DNA from: Terriglobia bacterium
GTDB taxonomy: Bacteria; Acidobacteriota; Terriglobia; Acidiferrales; UBA7541
Length of the DNA: 64,000 bases
Assembly (NCBI GenBank): GCA_020072785.1
Contig: JAIQGG010000008.1
Span: forward strand, 23,411 to 87,410
Reading direction: 5' to 3'
The notes under the pieces: generated by a model
What the model saw: only the letters and a program-made list of their open reading frames with translations
What the model was told of the DNA's origin: nothing
The model's database searches: none
Part shown: positions 35,043 through 43,679 of the stretch, one piece after another
How positions within the stretch are numbered: position 1 is the first letter of the stretch
Layout: every line of letters begins with the position of its first letter
Position numbers and translations under genes: made by a program

Positions 35043-35393
35043 TCAACTTTTCATCCGCAGGATCAATCCGTATAGGGCAAACCCCAGCCCGGCCAGAAAC
35101 AACAACGGTGTGAGGTATTCGAACACCACCGGGCTGATTGGAATCGGCAGCGTCAGTGCGCTATAACCACCGGCAAAGAAATGCACCACCGCGGCCAGCA
35201 GCATGTACAGCAGACCCCGCCGCACTTCCCGGCGCCCGTCCGATCCCGCAGGCGCGCTCGGCGCCGCAACTTTCTTGAGTTCCGGCAGTGCTTCGCGGCA
35301 ATACGGGCACGTCGGGCGCGGCCCGGTCACCATTTTTCCGCAATACACGCACTGCCGCTTCATATCGGCCTGGCTCTGCCAAGGAGAACTCAT
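35043..35393 (-). CDS. Small zinc-ribbon membrane protein
   Basis: 116 residues from the ATG at 35393; ATG at 35363 (MKRQC, 106 residues) is equally plausible and the frame is open up to 35474. Two CxxC pairs (RQCVYCGKM and PTCPYCREA) form a zinc ribbon near the N-terminus. Two hydrophobic helices follow (LLYMLLAAVVHFFAGGYSALTL and VVFEYLTPLLFLAGLGFALYGLIL). Likely a zinc-ribbon domain tethered to the inner membrane, function unknown. It is the second protein within 5 kb that joins an N-terminal zinc ribbon to a membrane segment. Confidence 0.6.
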   Translation of the reverse strand: MSSPWQSQADMKRQCVYCGKMVTGPRPTCPYCREALPELKKVAAPSAPAGSDGRREVRRGLLYMLLAAVVHFFAGGYSALTLPIPISPVVFEYLTPLLFLAGLGFALYGLILRMKS

Positions 35394-35766
35394 GTCGTGC
35401 CTGCCGCCTTTCCAGCCAAAGCCGTACCCAGCCCCATGCCCGCTCGCACCGCGTGCCCGGATCCCCGATCCCAAACAAGTTCTAGCCTAGGTTCGCCCCG
35501 CCGAATTCGTCAAGCTTCTTCGCGCCGGAGAGTAAACACACCTCCGCCTCGTCATCACAATCTGCTGCTGAATTTTTTAAAGGGAAAAACGCCCGACTGC
35601 GTGTCCAGATCCGCTCCCGCGCCGGCACCCTGCGGATTGCCGTCGAGTCGCCGGAAGAATCGGTGCACATCGCGTGCCCGCTGGCCGCCCGTTGACCGCT
35701 TCGCGGTCGCTCAAAACATCGACGGCCTTTCCTCGGAGCTGGAGGCCCGCCGCCCCGCGGCCCGAC
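35394..35766. other. 373-base spacer with a possible gene remnant
   Basis: No full gene seen. On the plus strand, bases ~35555-35695 can be read as a plausible 45-residue tail (…ARLRVQIRSRAGTLRIAVES…) that stops at a TGA inside the family A palindrome at 35691. It has no start codon, so it is at most a fragment. Confidence 0.3.
35691..35714 (-). repeat. Family A palindrome, copy 6
   Basis: GTTGACCGCTTCGCGGTC on the plus strand with a diverged right flank (GCTC). Lies between two minus-strand genes. Confidence 0.8.
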
Positions 35767-36546
35767 TCAATGCCCGGCCGCGTCCGTCGACGGGATGAAG
35801 TACACTTCCTCGCTGATCGTCTCTTTCTTCCACCCCGCGCGCTGCAGGATCCCCCGCCCGTGGTCCACCATGTTCGGATGCCCGCACAGGTACGCGCTGG
35901 TCTTTGCCGGATCCAGCCCCCACTGGTCGGTGTACTTGCGGATGATGTCGTCCACCCGCCCCGTCTCCCCCTTCCACGAGGGGTCTTCCCACGGCCGGCT
36001 CACCGTCGCCACGTACTTCAGCCACGGCACTTCCGCAGCGATGCTCTCCAGTTCCTCGCGGAACCCGAATTCGTTCGAGTGGCTCGCTCCCTGCAGCAGG
36101 TAAAACTGGTGGTCGCCCGGCGTCTTCCCCTTCTTCCAGTCGTGATGAAACGTCCGGACGTAGCTGACAAACGGCGCTACCCCGGTCACCGTCGCCAGCA
36201 GCAGGTGGTTCGTCCGCCCGCTCTTCAGGTCCAGCGTGAAGCGGCCCTTGGCGATGCGCCGGATGCTCAGCGTCTCCCCGGGCTTCTTGTCGTAGAGATG
36301 CGGCGTCAGGGTCCCCTCGCGCACCAGTTCGATGAAAAACTCCAGATCCTGCTCATACGGCGAAGACGCGATCGAATACGCCCGCTCGATCAGTTTCCCG
36401 TTCTTTTCTTCGCCCAGAGTGGCGTACTGCCCCGCCACGTAATGGAAATGGCCCCCGGGGTGCACTCGCATCACCCACAGATTCGGGGAAAGCTCCCTCC
36501 GGCCCGCGATCTTGGCCTTGTAGTGTTTCTCCGATGACTGCGTCAT
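35767..36546 (-). CDS. Ferredoxin/flavodoxin-NADP(+) reductase-like flavoprotein
   Basis: 259 residues from the ATG at 36546. FAD-binding motif ERAYSIASSPYE (RxYS type) at about residue 60, preceded by HYVAGQYATLG. The NADP domain begins LLLATVTGVAPFVSYVRTF and includes YLLQGASHSNEFGF and AYLCGHPNMVD. This matches bacterial Fpr-type reductases that move electrons between NADPH and ferredoxin or flavodoxin. No ferredoxin gene is adjacent. It sits 158 bases after an ABC permease gene on the same strand, with no sign that the two work together. Confidence 0.88.
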   Translation of the reverse strand: MTQSSEKHYKAKIAGRRELSPNLWVMRVHPGGHFHYVAGQYATLGEEKNGKLIERAYSIASSPYEQDLEFFIELVREGTLTPHLYDKKPGETLSIRRIAKGRFTLDLKSGRTNHLLLATVTGVAPFVSYVRTFHHDWKKGKTPGDHQFYLLQGASHSNEFGFREELESIAAEVPWLKYVATVSRPWEDPSWKGETGRVDDIIRKYTDQWGLDPAKTSAYLCGHPNMVDHGRGILQRAGWKKETISEEVYFIPSTDAAGH

Positions 36547-36704
36547 AACCGGGTCTCCTGGCCGCCAAAGAATCGAAAATCCTACCAAAAAAAACCGCGG
36601 GCGGAGCATTTATTTGCCCCACCCGCTAAAAATTCTTTTGACGCTCTCGCTCTTGGCCTTGGACGCCCTCCTCAAAATCGCGCCGCCGCGCAAAAACCCG
36701 AGGC

Positions 36705-37826
36705 CTATTCGTAGGCCAGCGCCACTACCGGATCGTAACCCGCCGCCCGGACCGCCGGATAGACTGCTCCGGCGGATGCCCCCAGCAGCGCCAGGGCAAT
36801 GGAAGAAAAAACCCAGCCCGGGGAGATCAGGATCATCAGACTCGGCGAGGTCTGCTTCAGAACCGCCTCCGCCAGAAACGTGATTACGATGCCCAGCGCG
36901 CTCCCGCTCACGGCGATCACCAGCGTCTCCGTGAGCAGCAGCCGCACAATGTCGAAACGCGAAAAACCCAGCGCCTTCAGAATCCCGATCTCGCGCGTGC
37001 GCTCCTGCACCATGGTGTGCATCGTCAGCAGCACCACCAGAAAGCTGATCACCAGCCCCAGCCCCACCATGGTCCGGATAAATGGTTTCAACTCCGGCAG
37101 CTTCGAGGAATTCATCAGCGTCACGTACTCCGTCGTCGAGCGGATGCTGTTCTTCGGCAGCAGCTTCACGATCTCGGCCCGCGTCCCCGCCGTGTCTCCC
37201 TTGCTGCGCACGTAGAACATGGACACCTTTTTCTCCGCGCTGGCGATGTCCTGCGCCGTGCTCAACGGGATGAAGAACCGCGCCCCCTTCCCGTGCGTCA
37301 CAATTCCCGAAATCCGGAAGTTGTGATTCAGCAGCGTGATCGTATCCCCCACCTTCAGATGCTTCGTCTGCGCCACGATATCGTCGGCCAGCGCCTCGTC
37401 CGCACTCGCAAACGGCCCCCCTTCCTGGTACAGGAATCCCTGGCTCAAGGCGTTGAACCGCCGGTAGTCGATCCCATACACCACCGCGAACTGCTTCTGA
37501 TCCATTAGGATCAGCGTCGGCGCCACTTCATCCACGCCGGGCAGCTCCGCGATCGTGTCCCCGACCGATTCCTGCATCACCGCGCTCGAGAGGGCGAAGA
37601 AAATAGAGGAGTTGGGTGGCTGCACCAGGATGTCGGCGCCCACCCCTTCGACGCGCTTGCCCCATTCGGAGACCACCCCCGACGTCAGCCCCGCGATCAT
37701 CAGCACCAGAATCACCTGAATGGCAATTGCCGTGATGGCCAGCACGGAGCGAAGCGGCCGGGCCAACAGATTGCCCCACAGCATCTGGAAGCGCGAGAAG
37801 TACACTTCAGTGTGTTCAGCGGTCAT
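36705..37826 (-). CDS. MacB/FtsX-type ABC transporter permease
   Basis: 373 residues. One N-terminal helix (LRSVLAITAIAIQVILVLMIAGL), a large extracytoplasmic MacB-core-like domain (residues ~50-240), then three C-terminal helices of an FtsX domain (LGLVISFLVVLLTMHTMV; LLLTETLVIAVSGSALGIVITFL; SSIALALLGASAGAVYPAVRA). The cytoplasmic loop EIGILKALGFSRFDIVRLLL is the usual contact for the ATPase. This family acts in lipoprotein or peptide mechanotransmission and efflux. No ATP-binding subunit or adaptor gene flanks it within the window, which is odd for the family. Confidence 0.88.
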   Translation of the reverse strand: MTAEHTEVYFSRFQMLWGNLLARPLRSVLAITAIAIQVILVLMIAGLTSGVVSEWGKRVEGVGADILVQPPNSSIFFALSSAVMQESVGDTIAELPGVDEVAPTLILMDQKQFAVVYGIDYRRFNALSQGFLYQEGGPFASADEALADDIVAQTKHLKVGDTITLLNHNFRISGIVTHGKGARFFIPLSTAQDIASAEKKVSMFYVRSKGDTAGTRAEIVKLLPKNSIRSTTEYVTLMNSSKLPELKPFIRTMVGLGLVISFLVVLLTMHTMVQERTREIGILKALGFSRFDIVRLLLTETLVIAVSGSALGIVITFLAEAVLKQTSPSLMILISPGWVFSSIALALLGASAGAVYPAVRAAGYDPVVALAYE

Positions 37827-37830
37827 TTGT

Positions 37831-37857
37831 ATGTAGGCGTGACCGCGAAACGGTCAA
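37831..37857 (+). repeat. Family A palindrome, copy 7 (variant)
   Basis: ATGTAGGCGT precedes GACCGCGAAACGGTC and AAC. It lies five bases upstream of the ABC permease ATG, antisense to it. Confidence 0.8.
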
Positions 37858-38298
37858 CGCGGTTCTGTGCGTACTCTAACATCCCTGTTTCGAGCGGGTC
37901 AAAAAAACCGCGAGCAAAAAATGGCAGGGAGCGTCCCATGTGCAAGCCGTGTGCCGAACCCGCTGTCCGTATTTTTCTCTTCTGTAAATTTCAACACTTG
38001 TGTTGAAAACCATGTGGAAAAGCACGCCTCGTTCCCCGCTAACTCTACGCGGCTCAACACCCTGATGCGGTTTGCACAATTAGAGGGCAATGCCCAAGCA
38101 AGAAAGTTTCATCGCGTGACAGTTGGATCGTGAAAAGGTCAGGAACGGAACAAAACATTCCGCTGGGCAAAAAAAGTCGCTGCACACTGCCGCACGATTT
38201 GCTCTCTTCAACGGTTCCCCGGTTCAACCGTTCAACTCTTTCACTCTTCGACTCTTACTCTCTTGAACTCTGCGGCTTTTTTCTCTGCCGCCCGCGCC
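37858..38298. other. 441-base spacer with palindrome and CAACTCTT-like tract
   Basis: No gene supported. Contains a 9-bp inverted repeat with a 2-base centre at 37989-38008 (TTTCAACAC, TT, GTGTTGAAA). Further on (38209-38272) lies a pyrimidine-rich run of loosely repeated ACTCTT/TTCAAC units. The base composition is more AT-rich than the neighbouring genes. Confidence 0.45.
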
Positions 38299-38715
38299 TC
38301 AGTACCAGCGCGGTGGCTTTTCGAGGTGTATTTGAATGGTCTGCTGCGGGTCGGTGATCTCGTACCAGCGTCCGTAAGTCTTCCAGCCTTCCGCAATCAC
38401 CTGGATCAGAACTTTCCCGAGCGGCGCATCGGGCACGTGCGTGATGCCCTCGCGGTTGGTCTTGACGTTCAGCTCGTACTTCTTGTCCTTGATGAGCTTG
38501 CGCTCGATGACGAACTTCACGTACACGCTGGCATTTTCCACGGGAACGTTCTTCTCGCCGCCGGTGACTTCGATCGTCAGGCGGTTCAGCGCAGCGGGCG
38601 CTTGGGCTTTGGGCTTGCCCGCCGCCTGGTTCTTGTCTTGCGCACGTCCGGATCCGGCCGGCAGGGCCAAGACTCCCAGAATCATGATCGTGTAAAAGAG
38701 AGAAGACCGTCTCAT
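38299..38715 (-). CDS. Small secreted carboxypeptidase-regulatory-like protein
   Basis: 138 residues from the ATG at 38715, chosen because it gives a clean signal peptide (MRRSSLFYTIMILGVLALP..., cleavage near GRAQ). A short A/K/Q linker precedes a single beta-sandwich: LTIEVTGGEKNVPVENASVYVKF, KTNREGITHVPDAPLGKVLIQVIAEGWKTYG, QTIQIHLEK. This pattern matches carboxypeptidase-regulatory/Ig-like (CarboxypepD_reg) domains, which are usually binding modules. No partner is evident. Confidence 0.6.
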   Translation of the reverse strand: MRRSSLFYTIMILGVLALPAGSGRAQDKNQAAGKPKAQAPAALNRLTIEVTGGEKNVPVENASVYVKFVIERKLIKDKKYELNVKTNREGITHVPDAPLGKVLIQVIAEGWKTYGRWYEITDPQQTIQIHLEKPPRWY

Positions 38716-39064
38716 TTGCTGGACTCCATCCTCCACGGCCGGGCTATGCAGGTCAAGTGCCGCGTATACTCTTTTCGGATGCTCCCAGAAACGCGCCGGC
38801 TGCTTGCCCGCGGGCATCGCCCCTTTCGATCTCTTGTCGCGCCGGCTCTGGGACAGCATCCTCTTGCCGCGGCACGGGCCAAATCGGACTACGGCCCCTT
38901 TTTCCCTGCAATTGACTCTCCGCGACGGCTCTTGTAACTTCTCAACACTCTGCTGGTCCGGAAGTCGAGCGGGCTTGCCAGCCTGTACATCCCGGGCGTT
39001 CCGTCATTTGCGGATTCGAGAACGCGGCGCCGCGCCTCTGGCGTCGCAACGCGAGGAGAACACC
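38716..39064. other. Divergent 349-base spacer, nothing recognised
   Basis: Separates the secreted carboxypeptidase-regulatory-like gene (minus) from the PLP-enzyme gene (plus). Only the latter's GAGGAG ribosome site near 39052 stands out. No S-box or other riboswitch pattern was seen, although the PLP enzyme belongs to sulfur amino acid metabolism. Confidence 0.4.
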
Positions 39065-40207
39065 ATGGGCTTTGCCACAGATGCCATCCACGTCGGTCAG
39101 GAGCCGGATCCCTCCACCGGGGCGATCGTCGCGCCGATCTACCAGACCTCCACCTACGTGCTGCAGGAGTTCGGCAAGTACACCGCCGGCTACGACTACG
39201 CCCGCACCAACCATCCCAACCGCAAGGCCCTCGAGCGCTGCGTGGCTAAGCTCGAAGGCGGCCAGAACGCCTATGTCTTCTCCTCCGGCATGGCCGGCAT
39301 CGATGCCGTCTTCCGCCTGCTCCGCCCCGGCGACCACATCGTCGTCTCCGAGGCCGTCTATGGCGGCGTCTATCGCCTTTCCACGCAGTTCCTCGTGCAG
39401 TTCGGCCTGGAATTCAGCTTCGTGGACACTTCCTCGCAGGACAAACTGGCCGCGGCCCTGCGCCCCAACACCAAAATGATCTACCTCGAGACCCCCACCA
39501 ACCCCACCATCATTCTTTCCGACATCGCCTCCACCGCCGCTCTCGCCAACGCCCGGGGCATCACCCTGGTCGTGGACAACACCTTCCTCAGCCCCTACCT
39601 GCAGAATCCCCTGGCTCTCGGCGCGCACATCGTGGTCCATTCCATGACCAAGTACTTGAACGGCCACAGCGACGCCACCGGCGGCGCGGTCGTCCTCACC
39701 CGCCCCGCCGATGCCGAGAAAATCTACTTCATCCAGCGCTCCGCGGGCTCCGGTCTCGCCCCCATGGATTGCTTCCTCGTCTCCCGCGGCATCAAGACCT
39801 TGGCCGTGCGCATGCTCCAGCACAATGCCAACGGTATCGCCGTCGCCAAGCACCTCGACTCCCACCCCAAAATCAAGAAGGTCTACTACCCCGGACTGCC
39901 CTCGCACCCGCAGCACGAACTCGCCCGCAAACAGCAGAAGGGTCCCGGCGCCATGCTCTCCTTTGAACTGGGCTCCGCCGAAGCCGCACGCGCCCTGCTC
40001 AACAACGTAAAACTCTGCTCCCTCGCCGAAAGCCTTGGTGGCGTCGAGACCCTCATCTCCCACCCCGCCTCCATGACCCACGCTTCCATTCCCGCCGAGA
40101 TTCGCAAGAACATCGGCATCACCGAAGGACTCGTCCGCCTCTCCGTCGGCATCGAAGACGTCGCAGACCTCATCGCCGACCTCGACCAGGCCCTGCTGTA
40201 CATCTAG
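39065..40207 (+). CDS. Cys/Met metabolism PLP enzyme (cystathionine gamma-synthase/lyase type)
   Basis: 380 residues, fold-type I, Cys/Met family. ATDAIHVGQEPDPSTGAIVAPIYQTSTY and YDYARTNHPNRKALE are the start and the tetramer-contact region. SSGMAGIDAV binds the PLP phosphate, and the Schiff-base lysine is in HSMTKYLNGHSDATGG. The closing LVRLSVGIEDVADLIADL is typical. The family covers cystathionine gamma-synthase, gamma-lyase and O-acetylhomoserine sulfhydrylase, which sequence reading cannot separate reliably. The start at 39065 has an excellent ribosome site. Confidence 0.9.
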   Translation: MGFATDAIHVGQEPDPSTGAIVAPIYQTSTYVLQEFGKYTAGYDYARTNHPNRKALERCVAKLEGGQNAYVFSSGMAGIDAVFRLLRPGDHIVVSEAVYGGVYRLSTQFLVQFGLEFSFVDTSSQDKLAAALRPNTKMIYLETPTNPTIILSDIASTAALANARGITLVVDNTFLSPYLQNPLALGAHIVVHSMTKYLNGHSDATGGAVVLTRPADAEKIYFIQRSAGSGLAPMDCFLVSRGIKTLAVRMLQHNANGIAVAKHLDSHPKIKKVYYPGLPSHPQHELARKQQKGPGAMLSFELGSAEAARALLNNVKLCSLAESLGGVETLISHPASMTHASIPAEIRKNIGITEGLVRLSVGIEDVADLIADLDQALLYI

Positions 40208-40252
40208 CCGCCGGCGAAAAAAGGGGAGTCTGTCGTTCTGTGCCCATCCGAT

Positions 40253-40276
40253 GTTGACCGCTTTGCGGTCACCCAG
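40253..40276 (-). repeat. Family A palindrome, copy 8
   Basis: GTTGACCGCTTTGCGGTCAC on the plus strand (loop AAA on the other), in the gap between the convergent PLP-enzyme and cutA genes. Confidence 0.85.
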
Positions 40277-40345
40277 AATGAGGTTGGGCGATCGTGGATT
40301 CCGACTCCTGTCGGAAAGGATCTAACCCACCACCTCCGTGCCCGT

Positions 40346-40678
40346 TCATCGCGTGATACTCCCGCCTAGCCAGTGCAGATACTCGCGCGAACCCGCCACA
40401 ATGGGCAGCGCGATGAATTCCGGCACCTCGTAGCTGTGCAGCCGCTTCACTTCCTTTTCCATGGCGCCCAGGCGCTTGGCCGTCGTCTTTATGATCAGCA
40501 GAAATTCGCGTGCCCGCTCCACCTTCCTTTTCCAGCGATAGACCGATTCCACCGGCGCGCTCACGATATTCGCGCATGCCGCCAAGCGCGCCTCCACCAC
40601 CCCGCGCGCAATCCGCCGCGCTTCCCGCAGCGATCCGCACGTCACCAGCACCACACGCTTCTGTCCTCCGGTGATCAT
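40346..40678 (-). CDS. cutA: CutA1 divalent-cation tolerance protein
   Basis: 110 residues from the ATG at 40678. Typical CutA sequence: VVLVTCGSLREARRIARGVVEARLAACANIVSAPVESVYRWKRKVERAREFLLIIKTT and a C-terminal LHSYEVPEFIALPIVAGSREYLHWL. These small trimeric proteins are named for copper tolerance in E. coli, but their biochemical role remains unclear. The gene is divergent from the phosphohexomutase gene, with ~100 bases between starts. Confidence 0.95.
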   Translation of the reverse strand: MITGGQKRVVLVTCGSLREARRIARGVVEARLAACANIVSAPVESVYRWKRKVERAREFLLIIKTTAKRLGAMEKEVKRLHSYEVPEFIALPIVAGSREYLHWLGGSITR

Positions 40679-40777
40679 CGCGCACCTCCGTGTCCCACGA
40701 ACAAGTCTCGCGGTGGAAGGCACAGCCCCGCGAACAGCGCTTTTGCCTTTCCCCGCAGCACGTTAGAATACCCGGCC

Positions 40778-42232
40778 ATGGGTACTTCACGATACGCGGC
40801 CGCGAAGCCCTCGACCCCCATCAAGTTCGGCACCTCCGGCTGGCGCGGCCTCATCGCCGACGATTTTACCTTCGCCAGCGTGCGCCTCGCCGTCGCTGCC
40901 ATCGCCGGGCACGCCAGAAGCCGTGCCAAGCACCCCACTCTGCTCGTCGCCTGCGATACGCGATTCTTCTCCGAAGAGTTCACGCAGCTCGCCGTCGAAG
41001 TGCTGCAGCAGCACGGCATCCGCGTCCTGCGCGCCAGCACTTTTGCCCCCACCCCCGCCGTGGCCCTCGAAATCATGCGCCGCAAACTCGACGGCGCCAT
41101 CAACTTCACCGCCAGCCACAATCCCGCCGAATACCACGGCCTGAAATTCTCTTCCGCCGATGCCGGCCCCGCGCTTCCCGAAGTCACCAGGGACATCGAG
41201 GCCCGCGTCGCGAAACTGGTCGCCTCCGGCGGCGTGGCCCGCGCCAGGCACAACGGCAAATCCGCGCCTCCCGCCGCGGAAATCATCTCCCTCGCCGAGC
41301 CTTTTCTCCAGCGCATGGGAGAGCTTGTCCGTTTCGACGTCATCCGCAAATCCGGCATGAAGTTCGTCGTTGATCCGCGCCATGGCAGCGGCATCGGCTA
41401 CCTCGACCGCGCGCTCGCCGCACACGGCATTCCCGTGCAGGCCATCCACACCAAGCGCGACGTCCTCTTCGACGGCAAAGGCCCGGACGTTTCCGAGGAG
41501 ATTCTCGAGCCCCTGAGCCAGGCCGTGCGCCAGGCCGGAGCCACCGCGGGCCTGGCCACCGACGGCGACGCCGACCGCTTCGGCATCGTGGACCGCGACG
41601 GCGCCTGGATTTCCCCCAATCACATCCTCGCGCTTCTCTATGACTACGTCTGCGAGACCCGCGGCTGGAACCTGGCCGCGGCGCGCAGCGTAGCCACCTC
41701 CCAGATGATTGATGCGGCCGCCGCGGCGCGCGGGCGGAAGACTTACCAGACGCCCGTGGGTTTCAAGTACATTGGCCAGCTCATCCGCGAAGACAAGATC
41801 GCCCTGGGCGGCGAAGAGAGCGCCGGGCTCTCCATCCGCGGGCACATTCCCGAAAAGGACGGCATCCTGGCTTGCCTGCTCGTCGCGGAAATGACTGCGG
41901 CGCGCGGCGCATCGCTCGGCGAGCAGATTCGCGCGGCGTTCCGCAAGTTGGGGCGCGAATTCTGGCCGCTGCGCCAGAATCTGCACCTGAGCGAAGAAGA
42001 AAAGAGCCGCGCGCTGGCGAAGATCAGCGCGGACGCCAGCACCGTGGCCGGGCGCAAAGTCGCGAGCACGGACCGCACCGACGGCGCAAAATTCGTCTTC
42101 GGCGACGGCGCGTGGATGCTCTGCCGCATGTCCGGCACGGAGCCCCTGCTGCGCCTGTACACCGAAACGGACAGCGCGGAAGCCTCGGCGCGCCTGGCGC
42201 GCGATGCGGCCGGCTGGCTGTTGAAGGACTAG
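40778..42232 (+). CDS. Phosphoglucomutase/phosphomannomutase family enzyme
   Basis: 484 residues. IKFGTSGWRGLIADDFT opens the protein. The phosphoserine loop is INFTASHNPAEYHGLKFSS (catalytic serine about residue 113), the metal loop is LATDGDADRFGIVD, the sugar loop is LGGEESAGLSI and the phosphate-binding loop is CRMSGTEPLLRLYTE. It interconverts hexose 1- and 6-phosphates; whether it prefers glucose, mannose or glucosamine phosphate cannot be told. A TAGAAT -10-like hexamer lies about 15 bases before the start. The FtsB-like gene follows by six bases, so the two probably share a transcript. Confidence 0.93.
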   Translation: MGTSRYAAAKPSTPIKFGTSGWRGLIADDFTFASVRLAVAAIAGHARSRAKHPTLLVACDTRFFSEEFTQLAVEVLQQHGIRVLRASTFAPTPAVALEIMRRKLDGAINFTASHNPAEYHGLKFSSADAGPALPEVTRDIEARVAKLVASGGVARARHNGKSAPPAAEIISLAEPFLQRMGELVRFDVIRKSGMKFVVDPRHGSGIGYLDRALAAHGIPVQAIHTKRDVLFDGKGPDVSEEILEPLSQAVRQAGATAGLATDGDADRFGIVDRDGAWISPNHILALLYDYVCETRGWNLAAARSVATSQMIDAAAAARGRKTYQTPVGFKYIGQLIREDKIALGGEESAGLSIRGHIPEKDGILACLLVAEMTAARGASLGEQIRAAFRKLGREFWPLRQNLHLSEEEKSRALAKISADASTVAGRKVASTDRTDGAKFVFGDGAWMLCRMSGTEPLLRLYTETDSAEASARLARDAAGWLLKD

Positions 42233-42238
42233 CGCGCC

Positions 42239-42577
42239 ATGGCCCTCCCTGACAACCTGCCATCTTTCCTGCGGCGGCACGGGCGCACGATCCTGGGCCT
42301 GCTGATGGTGCTGCTGCTGATGGACAACATCTTCGGCACGCACGGCTATCTGGCCATGCGGCGCACCCAGAAAGAGATTGCCGCGCTGAAGAAGGACCTG
42401 CAGCGGCTGAACGACGAGAACCAGCAGCTTGCCGAGCAGGTCAAGGCGTTGAAGAGCGACCCGCAACTCATCGAAAAAATCGCCCGCGACGAGCTGGGCC
42501 TGGCGCGCCCCGGCGAAGTGATTATCCGGATCCCGCAGCAGCCCGCGAATTCTTCAGCCGCGCCAGGAAAGCCCTAA
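42239..42577 (+). CDS. FtsB/DivIC-family septum formation initiator-like protein
   Basis: 112 residues. A membrane helix (RTILGLLMVLLLMDNIFG) near the N-terminus is followed by a coiled coil (MRRTQKEIAALKKDLQRLNDENQQLAEQVKALKSD) and the short conserved motif IEKIARDELGLARPGEVIIRI, found in FtsB/DivIC proteins. These bitopic proteins join FtsL and FtsQ in the divisome. Neighbours elsewhere are often eno or similar; here it trails a phosphohexomutase. Its last 56 bases overlap the 3' end of the convergent DUF1624-type gene. Confidence 0.85.
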   Translation: MALPDNLPSFLRRHGRTILGLLMVLLLMDNIFGTHGYLAMRRTQKEIAALKKDLQRLNDENQQLAEQVKALKSDPQLIEKIARDELGLARPGEVIIRIPQQPANSSAAPGKP

Positions 42578-43679
42578 AGCGATCCTTTTTCAGGCCCGTG
42601 CGCGCGAGCGACAGCGCGAGCATGGCCAGAAAGATGACCAGCAAGCCGGCGCTGGCCCGCGCCACCGAACACTTCCCCTTGGGCAGGATCGAAAAGCCCC
42701 CGTACACGAATTCGATGTGCACCCAGTAGACGAGCAACGAAGTCTTGCCGAGCTGCACGAGCGGGCTGAAGCCCTTCAAGGCCAGGCCCCAGCGGCACCA
42801 CGCGTAAACCAAAAAGAGAATTACCAGCAGCAGGCCGCAGCGCATGAGAAAGAAGTTGGGGCTGGTGTGCCAGTAGTCGTAAACGGCGTAGAGGCGCACC
42901 CGCGCGCGATCAAAAAAGATAGAAAGCAGAGCGGCGAGAATTCCGGCCCCGCCGAGAGCGGCGACGACGGCGGCTGGTTTCTTCTGCGCGTACTCGGAAA
43001 AGAGCAGAAAGCCGGCGGCGAGACCCGCGAAAGCGAAGGCCGCCCAGGGAAAGAGCGGGAAGAGCCAGGGCTGCGGCTCCTTGAAGATGTGCACGCCGTT
43101 GACGTAGGACTCCAGAAACCACGGGAGCCAGCGCGGGCGGTGCGTGGTCCACAGCGGCGGCGTGACCAGGGCCACGAACGCGGCCGCGGCCAGCGCGGCG
43201 AAAATGTTGCGCAGGCGCACGCTCGCCGCAGCACCGGCGGCGGATGGCGCTGCCGCCGCGGCCACCAGCCAGCAGAGCACGCCCATCAGCATCATGGAGA
43301 GGCCGAGGATGTTCAGGACGTCCACGCGTAGGAGATCGGTCCACGGCGCCGAGGGATAGCCCAGGGCAAATTCCTGCACGCGGAAGAGCAGGCCCATGCC
43401 GAAAATCTCCGCGCCGCGCCGGATGGTGGTGCGGGCGATGGCGTTCGGGGCCTCGCCCTTGGCGCGCAGGCGCTCCGTCACCAGCGCGAAGGATACGCCG
43501 GCGAGAAAGACGAAAAGCGGCGCGGGAAACGTGCCGCCCAACTGCGACCACATAAAGAATGTCGTTTTGCGCGCGGCCGGGCTCAGCCAGGAATCGTAGG
43601 CGTGCGTCTGAAACATGAGCACACAGGCCAGGCCGCGCATCCAGTCAATATAAGCAAGCCGTTGCTGTGTTTGACTCAT
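42522..43679 (-). CDS. Multi-pass membrane protein, DUF1624/HGSNAT-like acetyltransferase family
   Basis: 385 residues from the ATG at 43679. The start QRLAYIDWMRGLACVLMFQTHAYDSW matches the first helix of DUF1624/heparan-alpha-glucosaminide N-acetyltransferase-like and acyltransferase_3-like proteins. About ten hydrophobic helices follow, ending near residue 365. Such proteins transfer acyl or acetyl groups across the membrane to sugars, but no substrate is suggested by the context. The first part of its coding sequence is copied 119 bases upstream as a 30-base direct repeat. Confidence 0.78.
   Translation of the reverse strand: MSQTQQRLAYIDWMRGLACVLMFQTHAYDSWLSPAARKTTFFMWSQLGGTFPAPLFVFLAGVSFALVTERLRAKGEAPNAIARTTIRRGAEIFGMGLLFRVQEFALGYPSAPWTDLLRVDVLNILGLSMMLMGVLCWLVAAAAAPSAAGAAASVRLRNIFAALAAAAFVALVTPPLWTTHRPRWLPWFLESYVNGVHIFKEPQPWLFPLFPWAAFAFAGLAAGFLLFSEYAQKKPAAVVAALGGAGILAALLSIFFDRARVRLYAVYDYWHTSPNFFLMRCGLLLVILFLVYAWCRWGLALKGFSPLVQLGKTSLLVYWVHIEFVYGGFSILPKGKCSVARASAGLLVIFLAMLALSLARTGLKKDRFRAFLARLKNSRAAAGSG

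Noticed and set aside
38880-39060. SAM riboswitch before the Cys/Met PLP enzyme
   Set aside because: No S-box helix pattern or kink-turn could be recognised.
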